A stretch of 6,215 bases of DNA from Thiomonas sp. Lineage in GTDB: Bacteria > Pseudomonadota > Gammaproteobacteria > Burkholderiales > Burkholderiaceae. The stretch is from NCBI GenBank assembly GCA_027443745.1, contig DAIAZB010000275.1:1-6215 (forward strand), written 5' to 3'. The translations under genes were made by a program, and so were the position numbers. The notes below the pieces were generated by a model. It worked only from the letters and a program-made list of their open reading frames with translations, was not told the origin of the DNA and searched no databases. Below are positions 1 through 6,176 of the stretch, piece by piece. Position 1 is the stretch's first letter; every line of letters starts with the position of its first letter.

Positions 1-627
1 GTGGCGCTGCTCACGCCCATCGTCAAGGCCTTCATCAGTGACAACGGGTTCGACGCCACCAACGCCTGCATGCAGGTGTTCGGCGGCCATGGCTACATCC
101 ACGAATGGGGCATGGAGCAATATGTGCGCGACGCCCGCATCAACATGATTTATGAAGGCACCAACACCATCCAGGCACTCGATCTCATCGGCCGCAAGGT
201 GCTGATGGACAACGGGGTCAAGCTGAAAAAGTTCGGCAAGCTGGTCGCCGACTTCATCGACGCCGAAGGCGTGGACGAGGCCATGCAGGAGTTCGTCAAC
301 CCCCTGGCCGATCTCGGTGACAAGGTGCAGAAGCTCACCCTGGAGCTGGGCATGAAGGCCATGACCAACCGCGAGGAAATCGGCGCTGCCGCCGTACCCT
401 ATTTGCGCGTGGTCGGTCATCTGGTGTTCGCCTACGGCTTTGCCCGCATGGCCAAGGTGGCGCAGGCCAGGCTGGCGCAAAACCCCGCGGACGCTGCCTT
501 CTATCAGGCCAAGCTGCAGACCGCGCGGTTTTACTTCGCCAGGCTCTACCCGGAATCGGCGGCCGCCATCCGCATGGCGCGCAGCGGCGCCAAGGCGCTG
601 ATGGACACCGATGCCGCACTCGCCTGA
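1..627 (+). CDS. Acyl-CoA dehydrogenase, C-terminal part (5' end outside window)
   Basis: This is the C-terminal 208 residues of an FAD-dependent acyl-CoA dehydrogenase, which forms trans-2-enoyl-CoA from acyl-CoA in the first step of beta-oxidation. The visible part begins inside the C-terminal helical domain. It shows the family signature FGGHGYIHEWG (residues 27-37), the YVRDARI segment (41-47) and IYEGTNTIQ (50-58), in which Glu52 matches the catalytic base of medium-chain dehydrogenases (Glu376 in MCAD). About 150 further residues follow this motif, the C-terminal extension typical of the roughly 590-600-aa bacterial dehydrogenases, so I infer that some 390 residues lie upstream. The GTG at position 1 is an internal Val codon, not a start. 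The stop TGA is at 625-627. It is not the very long E. coli FadE type. The gene is followed in the same direction by the dehydrogenase/crotonase fusion after 58 nt. The family is certain; chain-length preference cannot be read from this fragment. Confidence 0.95.
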   Translation: MALLTPIVKAFISDNGFDATNACMQVFGGHGYIHEWGMEQYVRDARINMIYEGTNTIQALDLIGRKVLMDNGVKLKKFGKLVADFIDAEGVDEAMQEFVNPLADLGDKVQKLTLELGMKAMTNREEIGAAAVPYLRVVGHLVFAYGFARMAKVAQARLAQNPADAAFYQAKLQTARFYFARLYPESAAAIRMARSGAKALMDTDAALA

Positions 628-674
628 GCCGCAGCCGCTGCGCCGTCCATCCGCCGACATCATCGATCCCAACC

Positions 675-679
675 GAGGA
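675..679 (+). promoter_or_regulatory. Ribosome binding site fixing the start of the fusion gene
   Basis: GAGGA lies 6 nt before the ATG at 686. The same frame is open further upstream with an ATG at 611 that overlaps the end of the acyl-CoA dehydrogenase. The residues between 611 and 685 are low-complexity and Pro/Arg-rich and precede the beta strand of the NAD-binding fold, so the start at 686 is preferred. Confidence 0.7.
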
Positions 680-685
680 CCCGTC

Positions 686-3082
686 ATGACCCCCCGTTTC
701 CCGATTCGCCAGGTTGCCGTGCTGGGCGCCGGCGTCATGGGCGCGCAGATCGCCGCCCATTGCATCAACGCCCGAGTGCCTGTGATCCTGTTCGATCTGC
801 CGGCCAAGGAAGGGCCGAGCAACGCCATTGCCGACAAGGCCGTGGCCAATCTCAAAAAACTCAGCCCGGCGCCATTCGGCTTGGCCGAGGACGCAGCGCA
901 GATCCGCAGCGCCAACTACGCCACCGACTTGCCCTTGCTGGCCGGTTGCGATCTCGTCATCGAGGCCATCGCCGAGCGCATGGACTGGAAGCACGACCTC
1001 TACCAGAAGGTCACCCCGCACCTGGCGCCGCACGCGCTGTTCGCCAGCAACACCTCCGGGCTGTCGATCACGGCCTTGAGCGAGGGCTTCGAGGCCGGCC
1101 TGCGCACGCGCTTTTGCGGGGTGCACTTCTTCAACCCGCCGCGCTACATGCCGCTGGTCGAACTCATTCCCACGTCGAGCACCTCGCCTGAAGTGCTGGA
1201 CCGGCTCGAAAGCTTTCTCACCAGCACCCTGGGCAAGAGCGTGGTGCGGGCTCTGGACACGCCGAACTTCGTCGCCAATCGCGTCGGCGTGTTTTCCATC
1301 CTCGCGGTGATGCACGAGGCGCAGACCTTCGGCCTGAGCTACGACGTGGTCGACGACCTCACCGGGTCCAAGCTGGGTCGTGCCAAGAGCGCCACTTTCC
1401 GCACCGCCGACGTCGTCGGGCTGGACACCATGGGCCATGTCATCAAGACCATGCTCGACGCCCTGCCGGCGGACCAGGACCCGTTCGCCGCGCTCTACGC
1501 CACGCCGCCTGCGCTGAAGGCGCTGGTGGACAAGGGGGCGCTGGGGCAGAAAACCGGTGCCGGCTTCTACAAAAAAGTGGGCCGCGACATCCTGCGCTAC
1601 GACCCCGCCAGCGACGACTACGTCGCGGGCGGCGGCAAGGCCGACGAGATCGTCGTGCGCATATTGAAAAAGCCCGCGGCCGAGCGCTACAAGCTGCTGC
1701 GCGAGTCCAGCAATCCGCAGGCGCAATTCCTCTGGGCCGTGTTCCGCGACGTGTGGCACTACATCGCCGTGCATCTGGGCAGCGTGGCCGATAACGCCCG
1801 CGACCTGGACTTCGCCATTCGCTGGGGTTTCGGCTGGAACGAAGGCCCGTTCGAGAGCTGGCAGGCAGCCGGCTGGAAGCAGATTGCCGGCTGGGTGGCC
1901 GAAGACATCGCCGCCGGCAAAGCCTTGTGCGGCGCGCCGCTGCCGGCTTGGGTCGGGCAGATCGATGCCGTGCACAAGCCCGAGGGTTCGTGGTCGGCCG
2001 CGCGCGGCGCCTACGTGCCGCGGCGCGAACTGCCGGTCATGGCGCGGCAGTTGTTCCCGCAAACCGTGCTGGGCGAAGCGGCGCGCAATCCGGCCACGGC
2101 CGGTGCCACGGTGTTCGAGGACGAAGCCATCAGGCTGTGGACTCCGTCCGAGTTTGGCGATGTGCTCGTCGCCAGCTTCAAGACCAAGATGAACACCCTC
2201 GGCCCCGGCGTGGTGGCCGGCTTGCACCGTGCGGTGGACGAGGCCGAGCGTGGCTACGCCGGTCTGGTGGTGTGGCAGACCGGCGAGCCATTTTCCGCCG
2301 GCGCCGATCTACAGGCGATGCTACCGGCCTTCATGGCGGGTGGCTCCAAGGCCATCGAGCCAGAAGAGAAGAAATTGCAGGACGTGATGCTGCGCCTGCG
2401 CTACGCCCAGGTGCCGGTGGTGGCGGCGATGCGCGGCCTGGCGCTGGGCGGCGGCTGCGCGTTGGCGGCCTACACCGCGCGCCGCGTGGCCGCGCTGGAA
2501 ACCTATGTCGGTCTGGTGGAGGTGGGCGTGGGCCTGATCCCCGGCGGCGGCGGCCTGACCTATCTGGCCCGCCGCGCCAGCGAACTGGCGCAGGCCAACG
2601 GCGGCAATGTCGACGTGCTCGCCTTCCTCAAGGCGCTGTACATGCAGCCGGCGATGGCGGCGGTGTCCAAGTCGGCCATCGAGGCACGGCAGATGGGTTA
2701 TCTCTTGCCCGAGGACGTGATCGTGCTGCACAAGGACGAGTTGCTGCATGTGGCCTGCTCGCAGGTGCGGGCCCTGGCCGATGCGGGTTACCGTCCGCCG
2801 CTTGCCGCGCGCATCACCGTGGCCGGTCGCAGCGGTACCGCCACCATCAAGAGCCAACTCGTGAACATGCGCGACGGCGGCCAGATCAGCGCCCATGACT
2901 TCGCCCTCGGTGCTGCCGTGGCCGACGTCATGTGCGGCGGCGAAGTCGATGCCGGCAGCGTGGTCGACGAAGCTTGGCTGATGCGCCTGGAGCGCAGGCA
3001 TTTCTGCGCCCTGCTGGACAACCCCAAGACCCAGGAGCGCATCATGGGCATGCTGCAGACCGGCAAGCCGGTGCGCAACTGA
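686..3082 (+). CDS. fadN: FadN-type 3-hydroxyacyl-CoA dehydrogenase / enoyl-CoA hydratase-isomerase fusion
   Basis: This 798-aa bifunctional beta-oxidation protein oxidises L-3-hydroxyacyl-CoA to 3-ketoacyl-CoA with NAD+. Domain order is dehydrogenase first and crotonase second, as in Bacillus FadN (about 790 aa) and opposite to E. coli FadB. The NAD-binding domain starts with VLGAGVMGAQIA (12-23). SNTSGLSI (121-128) and HFFNPPRYMPLVEL (147-160) follow, with the catalytic pair His147/Glu159 at the family's 12-residue spacing, then NFVANRVG (194-201) and the C-terminal dehydrogenase motif GALGQKTGAGFY (284-295). A second, degenerate C-terminal-type repeat spans about 340-430 (GFGWNEGPFE, 381-390). 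The crotonase domain spans about 480-690. It has the oxyanion-hole motif FSAGADL (536-542), LALGGGCA (585-592), and VGLVEVGVGLIPGGGG (608-623) with Glu612 at the position of hydratase Glu164. The first hydratase Glu (Glu144 in the rat enzyme) is Ala592 here. The dehydrogenase role is firm; hydratase competence is uncertain. The symbol follows the domain order. Confidence 0.93.
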   Translation: MTPRFPIRQVAVLGAGVMGAQIAAHCINARVPVILFDLPAKEGPSNAIADKAVANLKKLSPAPFGLAEDAAQIRSANYATDLPLLAGCDLVIEAIAERMDWKHDLYQKVTPHLAPHALFASNTSGLSITALSEGFEAGLRTRFCGVHFFNPPRYMPLVELIPTSSTSPEVLDRLESFLTSTLGKSVVRALDTPNFVANRVGVFSILAVMHEAQTFGLSYDVVDDLTGSKLGRAKSATFRTADVVGLDTMGHVIKTMLDALPADQDPFAALYATPPALKALVDKGALGQKTGAGFYKKVGRDILRYDPASDDYVAGGGKADEIVVRILKKPAAERYKLLRESSNPQAQFLWAVFRDVWHYIAVHLGSVADNARDLDFAIRWGFGWNEGPFESWQAAGWKQIAGWVAEDIAAGKALCGAPLPAWVGQIDAVHKPEGSWSAARGAYVPRRELPVMARQLFPQTVLGEAARNPATAGATVFEDEAIRLWTPSEFGDVLVASFKTKMNTLGPGVVAGLHRAVDEAERGYAGLVVWQTGEPFSAGADLQAMLPAFMAGGSKAIEPEEKKLQDVMLRLRYAQVPVVAAMRGLALGGGCALAAYTARRVAALETYVGLVEVGVGLIPGGGGLTYLARRASELAQANGGNVDVLAFLKALYMQPAMAAVSKSAIEARQMGYLLPEDVIVLHKDELLHVACSQVRALADAGYRPPLAARITVAGRSGTATIKSQLVNMRDGGQISAHDFALGAAVADVMCGGEVDAGSVVDEAWLMRLERRHFCALLDNPKTQERIMGMLQTGKPVRN

Positions 3083-3099
3083 GTGCCGGACGTCGCGCG

Positions 3100-3525
3100 A
3101 TGAACCCCATGCTCGATGCTGGCCGCGCCGTGCTGGCGCAGCAACCCTTCAGCGCGCTGCTGGGCACGGAGCTGTCGGTGTTTGAAGCCGACCGCGCCGT
3201 GCTGGAACTGCCGCTGCGCCAGGATTTGTTGCAGCAGAACGGTTTTGCCCATGGCGGCGTGCTGTGCTATTTGGCCGACAACGCGCTGACCTTTGCCGGG
3301 GGCGGCGCGCTGGGTGCGGCCGTCGTCACCTCGGAGTTCAAGATCAACTACCTGCGCCCCGCGCTCGGCGAGCGGCTGTGCGCCGAGGCCAGCGTGATGC
3401 ATGCCGGGCGCAGCCAGGCCGTCGTGCGCTGCGAGATTTATGCCGTGCAAGGCGGCGCGCGCAAGTTGTGCGCCGCCGCCCAAGGAACCATCACCCTACT
3501 GGCCGAGCCGCGCAAGCCCGGCTGA
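3100..3525 (+). CDS. PaaI-type hotdog-fold acyl-CoA thioesterase
   Basis: This is a small single-domain protein of 141 aa, the usual length for PaaI/YdiI-type hotdog thioesterases, which hydrolyse acyl-CoA to free acid and CoA in the cytoplasm. NGFAHGGVLCYLAD (47-60) carries the HGG motif of the central helix. Asp60 sits where PaaI enzymes have their catalytic carboxylate, and Asn47 and His51 match the other conserved active-site positions. TSEFKINYLRPA (77-88) is the next conserved strand. The ATG at 3100 lies 17 nt after the fusion gene's stop. Only a weak CGGA (3087-3090) precedes it, so translation may depend on coupling; an in-frame ATG at 3109 is an alternative start. Its place between the dehydrogenase and thiolase genes suggests a role in clearing stalled or non-metabolisable CoA esters during beta-oxidation, which is inference. 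A substrate cannot be assigned, since the same fold serves phenylacetyl-, hydroxybenzoyl- and medium-chain acyl-CoA. Confidence 0.88.
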   Translation: MNPMLDAGRAVLAQQPFSALLGTELSVFEADRAVLELPLRQDLLQQNGFAHGGVLCYLADNALTFAGGGALGAAVVTSEFKINYLRPALGERLCAEASVMHAGRSQAVVRCEIYAVQGGARKLCAAAQGTITLLAEPRKPG

Positions 3526-3540
3526 GCCACCCACTGCATC

Positions 3541-3545
3541 AGGAG
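3541..3545 (+). promoter_or_regulatory. Ribosome binding site of the thiolase gene
   Basis: AGGAG lies 6 nt before the ATG at 3552. It fixes the thiolase start, although the frame stays open for about 290 nt upstream. That upstream stretch reads as Arg-rich antiframe of the thioesterase gene. Confidence 0.75.
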
Positions 3546-3551
3546 TCCGTT

Positions 3552-4781
3552 ATGTCCCGCCAAGTTCAAGACGCCTACATCGTCGCCGCCGCGCGTACGC
3601 CCATCGGCAAGTCGCATCGCGGCATGTTCCGCAACACCCGCCCGGAGGATTTGCTGATCGCCGCCATCCACGCCGCGCTCAAGCAGGCGCCGGGGCTGGA
3701 TCCGGCGGCCATCGAAGACGCCATCATCGGCTGCGCCATGCCCGAGGGCGAGCAGGGGCTGAACATGGCGCGCATCACCGCGCTGCTGGCCGGACTGCCG
3801 AATTCGGTCGGCGGCGTCACGGTCAACCGCTTTTGCGCCTCGGGCGTGACGGCCATCCAGATGGCGGCCGACCGCATTCGCGTCGGCGAGGCCGAGGTCA
3901 TGCTGGCCGGCGGTGCCGAGAGCATGAGCATGGTGCCGATGAGCGGCAACAAGCCCTCGTTCAACCCGCTGGTGTTCGCCCGCGACGAAAACGTCGGCAT
4001 TGCCTACGGCATGGGCCTGACCGCCGAGAAGGTGGCGCAGCAATGGAAGGTCAGCCGCGAGCAGCAGGACGCCTTCGCGCTGCAGTCGCACCAGCGCGCG
4101 TTGGCGGCGTTTGCCGCCGGCGAGTTCAGTGACGAAATCGTGCCGATCGACATCGTCGACCGCGTGCCGGATCTGGCGAGCGGCAAAGTGGTCGAGCGCC
4201 GCCGCACCGTCAACCTGGATGAGGGCCCGCGTGCCGACACCTCGCTCGAAGCCCTCGCCAAACTGCGCCCCGCTTTCGCCGCGCCCAAGGACCCGACGGG
4301 CAAAGCCACCGGCCTGGGCAGTGTCACGGCGGGCAACAGCTCGCAAACCTCGGACGGCGCCGGCGCGCTCATCCTGGCGTCGGAGGCGGCGCTCAAGCGC
4401 TACAACCTGCAGCCGCTGGCGCGCTTCGTCAGCTTTGCCTCGCGCGGCGTGCCGCCCGAAATCATGGGCATCGGCCCGATCGAGGCCATTCCCGCCGCGC
4501 TCAAGGCCGGTGGGCTCAAGCTCGACGACATCGGCTGGATCGAGCTGAACGAAGCCTTCGCCGCACAGTCGCTTGCGGTCATCAACACGTGCGGGCTCGA
4601 CCCCTCCAAGGTCAACCCGCTGGGCGGCGCCATCGCCCTCGGTCATCCGCTCGGTGCTACGGGCGCGATCCGCGCGGCTACCGCCATGTACGGCATGCGT
4701 CGGCGCAAGTTGAAGTACGGCATGGTGACCATGTGTGTGGGTACGGGCCAAGGCGCGGCCGGCATTTTCGAACTGGTCTGA
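3552..4781 (+). CDS. fadA: Acetyl-CoA C-acyltransferase (3-ketoacyl-CoA thiolase)
   Basis: This 409-aa thiolase cleaves 3-ketoacyl-CoA with CoA to acetyl-CoA and a shortened acyl-CoA, the last step of each beta-oxidation round. All landmarks are present. The N-terminal AYIVAAARTPIGK (8-20) is followed by VNRFCASGVTAIQMAAD (91-107) with nucleophilic Cys95, and by GGAESMSMVPM. IELNEAFAAQSLAV (330-343) contains the NEAF motif. GGAIALGHPLGATG (358-371) carries catalytic His365, and MCVGTGQGAAGIFE (394-407) carries Cys395. The length is slightly above the usual 390-400 aa. The start follows a good AGGAG. The gene lies 26 nt after the thioesterase. Its pairing with a FadN-type fusion and an acyl-CoA dehydrogenase matches the content of the Bacillus fadNAE operon. 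A biosynthetic acetoacetyl-CoA thiolase is not excluded by motifs alone, but the context strongly favours degradation. Paralogue-level naming (FadA, FadI or PcaF-like) is uncertain. Confidence 0.94.
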   Translation: MSRQVQDAYIVAAARTPIGKSHRGMFRNTRPEDLLIAAIHAALKQAPGLDPAAIEDAIIGCAMPEGEQGLNMARITALLAGLPNSVGGVTVNRFCASGVTAIQMAADRIRVGEAEVMLAGGAESMSMVPMSGNKPSFNPLVFARDENVGIAYGMGLTAEKVAQQWKVSREQQDAFALQSHQRALAAFAAGEFSDEIVPIDIVDRVPDLASGKVVERRRTVNLDEGPRADTSLEALAKLRPAFAAPKDPTGKATGLGSVTAGNSSQTSDGAGALILASEAALKRYNLQPLARFVSFASRGVPPEIMGIGPIEAIPAALKAGGLKLDDIGWIELNEAFAAQSLAVINTCGLDPSKVNPLGGAIALGHPLGATGAIRAATAMYGMRRRKLKYGMVTMCVGTGQGAAGIFELV

Positions 4782-4786
4782 GACCC

Positions 4787-4813
4787 GGCAGGGGCCCGTG
4801 GCAACCCCCCTGT
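4787..4813 (+). other. Weak inverted repeat between the thiolase and crotonase genes
   Basis: CAGGGG (4789-4794) pairs with CCCCTG (4807-4812) around a 12-nt loop, and G4788 can wobble with T4813. It is the only notable structure in the 74-nt gap, the longest of the operon. There is no T run after it. It could reduce read-through or protect an upstream mRNA end, but a chance pairing in C/G-rich DNA is equally possible. Confidence 0.25.
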
Positions 4814-4855
4814 GCAACATCATTGCCTTGAACGACCCCCTCCGGAGCGATCACC

Positions 4856-5620
4856 ATGTCCGAAATCCTCGCCCATCCTGAACAAGGCGTGCTGACCCTG
4901 ACCTTCAACCGGGTCGAGAAAAAGAACGCGCTCACCAGCGCGATGTACGCCGCGCTGGCCGACCATCTGGAGCGGGCCGCCGGCGACGCGCACACCCGAG
5001 TGCTGGTCATCCAGGGCCAGGAGAGTCTGTTCACCGCCGGCAACGATGTGAGCGAGTTCCTGCAGCGCCCCCCTGCCAGCATGGAGGCGCCGGTGTTCCG
5101 TTTCCTGCGTGCCATCGCCGACTTTCCGAAGCCTGCCATTGCCGCCGTCTGCGGGCCTGCCGTGGGCATCGGCACCACCCTATTGCTGCATTGCGATCTG
5201 GTCTATGCGGGTGACAGCGCGCTGTTCTCGCTGCCTTTCGTCAACCTGGGTCTGTGCCCCGAGGCCGCGTCCAGCCTGCTGCTGCCGCAGCGCATCGGTC
5301 ATGTGGCTGCAAACGAAAAGCTGCTGTTCTGTGAGCCCTTCACCGCCGACGAGGCGCACGAATTGGGATTGATCAACCGTGTGCTGCCGCCGTCCGAGGT
5401 CAATGCCTTCGCCTTGCAACAAGCGCGCAAACTTGCGGCCAAGCCATTGACTTCGTTGATGGTCACCAAATCGCTGTTGCGCCAACCGCAGCGCGCGGCG
5501 GTGCATGTGATGATGACCGAAGAAGCGAGTCACTTCGAGCGCTTGCTCAAGGGTCCGGCAGCGAAAGAAGCATTCAGCGCATTTTTGGCCAAGCGCAAGC
5601 CGGATTTCACCGGACTCTGA
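4856..5620 (+). CDS. Crotonase-fold enoyl-CoA isomerase/hydratase (ECI2-like active site)
   Basis: This is a single-domain crotonase of 254 aa, the normal length for monofunctional hydratases and isomerases. GGAG (4844-4847) lies 8 nt before its ATG. The oxyanion hole is formed by LFTAGND (58-64) and CGPAVGIGTT (99-108). The two hydratase catalytic Glu positions (144 and 164 in rat enoyl-CoA hydratase) align, by counting from the conserved Gly-x-Gly, with Thr108 and Phe128, so neither is present. Instead LPFVNLGLCPEAASSLLLP (126-144) resembles the PF-x-x-LG-x-x-PEG-x-SS pattern of human ECI2 and the equivalent Glu region of yeast Eci1, which are delta3,delta2-enoyl-CoA isomerases; Glu136 would be the base. 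ADEAHELGLINRV (164-176) is the usual crotonase helix. I infer a role in moving double bonds of unsaturated acyl-CoAs into the path of the upstream enzymes. An automatic label would probably be enoyl-CoA hydratase. It is the last gene of the + strand operon. Confidence 0.9.
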   Translation: MSEILAHPEQGVLTLTFNRVEKKNALTSAMYAALADHLERAAGDAHTRVLVIQGQESLFTAGNDVSEFLQRPPASMEAPVFRFLRAIADFPKPAIAAVCGPAVGIGTTLLLHCDLVYAGDSALFSLPFVNLGLCPEAASSLLLPQRIGHVAANEKLLFCEPFTADEAHELGLINRVLPPSEVNAFALQQARKLAAKPLTSLMVTKSLLRQPQRAAVHVMMTEEASHFERLLKGPAAKEAFSAFLAKRKPDFTGL

Positions 5621-5625
5621 GGCTT

Positions 5626-5658
5626 GCGGTCGGCGCTGATGCGCTGACCGCGGTCAGC
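5626..5658. terminator. Strong GC hairpin at the convergent gene junction (putative bidirectional terminator)
   Basis: Positions 5626-5636 pair with 5641-5651 in an 11-bp stem closed by the tetraloop TGAT, with one G-T wobble (5632/5645) when read on the + strand. An overlapping perfect 16-bp palindrome, GCTGACCGCGGTCAGC (5643-5658), competes with the right arm and includes the trmL stop codon. No T tract follows on either strand, so it is not a textbook intrinsic terminator. Its place between two converging stop codons, 6 nt after the crotonase stop, supports a role in ending or stabilising both transcripts. Confidence 0.5.
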
Positions 5659-6130
5659 CGCCACCCGCGTAAGCGCATTGCCGCCACGCCTCGAACACCC
5701 CGACGGCGACCGCGTTCGACAAATTCAGGCTTCGCTGCTCCGGGCGCATCGGCAAGCGTAGGCGCCGCGGCGGTGCGAAATCCTCCAGTATCTCGCTTGG
5801 CAATCCGGCGGTCTCGGCACCGAACACCAGCCAGTCACCCGGCTGAAAACGGGCCTGACCCAGCAGCGTCGCGGCGAATTTGGTGAAGGCGAACATGCGG
5901 GTCGCTTCGACAGAATTTTGCGCGCACCGCCGCAGTGCCGCCCAGTCGCGATGCACGTGCAATTCGGCGTATTCGTGATAGTCCAGGCCCGCGCGCCGCA
6001 ATTGCTTGTCGTCAAGCGAAAATCCGAGCGGCTCGACCAGATGCAACGCGCATCCGGTGTTCGCCGCCAGGCGGATGACGTTGCCGGTGTTGGGCGGAAT
6101 TTCAGGATGGACCAGGACGATGTTGAACAT
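5654..6130 (-). CDS. trmL: tRNA (cytidine(34)-2'-O)-methyltransferase TrmL
   Basis: This is a SPOUT-class methyltransferase of 158 aa, almost exactly the length of E. coli TrmL (157 aa). TrmL uses S-adenosylmethionine to 2'-O-methylate the wobble nucleotide of certain tRNA-Leu isoacceptors. The chain begins MFNIVLVHPEIPPNTGNVIR (1-20), with the NTGNVIR motif and Arg20 typical of SpoU-type enzymes. GFSLDDKQLRRAGLDYHEY (36-54) is a TrmL hallmark. The cofactor-binding trefoil knot is marked by LVFGAETAGLP (101-111) and by RSLNLSNAVAVGVFEAWRQ (133-151). The ATG at 6128-6130 was chosen because the protein family begins at exactly this strand. The frame is open upstream, with another ATG at 6152-6154, and neither ATG has a clear Shine-Dalgarno sequence. 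The gene faces the fatty-acid operon tail to tail and is not functionally linked to it. Confidence 0.95.
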   Translation of the reverse strand: MFNIVLVHPEIPPNTGNVIRLAANTGCALHLVEPLGFSLDDKQLRRAGLDYHEYAELHVHRDWAALRRCAQNSVEATRMFAFTKFAATLLGQARFQPGDWLVFGAETAGLPSEILEDFAPPRRLRLPMRPEQRSLNLSNAVAVGVFEAWRQCAYAGGG

Positions 6131-6176
6131 GAAGGCACAAGGCAAATGGCACATGGGTTGCTGCGGTCGGTAACGC

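Noticed and set aside
611..685. Upstream in-frame ATG giving the fusion protein 25 extra N-terminal residues and overlapping the dehydrogenase stop
   Set aside because: The extra residues are not part of the NAD-binding fold, whereas the ATG at 686 has GAGGA at good spacing and a normal FadN-like N-terminus.
628..685. Short inverted repeat GCAGC-C-GCTGC (631-641) after the dehydrogenase stop
   Set aside because: The loop of one base cannot form in RNA without losing base pairs, and the remaining stem is too short to call a terminator or operator.
335..2227. A very long (630-codon) open frame on the - strand opposite the dehydrogenase and fusion genes
   Set aside because: It is the antisense of well-conserved coding sequence in GC-rich DNA, is rich in His, Arg, Gly and Ala without any recognisable motif, and has no ribosome binding site signal; such shadows are expected at this GC content.
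1927..2898. A 323-codon Arg/Gly-rich open frame on the + strand inside the fusion gene
   Set aside because: It lies wholly within the fusion gene in another frame, and its Arg/Gly/Ala-dominated content is typical of shifted reading of GC-rich codons.
3438..4823. A 461-codon open frame on the - strand opposite the thiolase gene
   Set aside because: It mirrors the thiolase codon by codon in an antisense frame, has antisense-type composition and no domain I can recognise.
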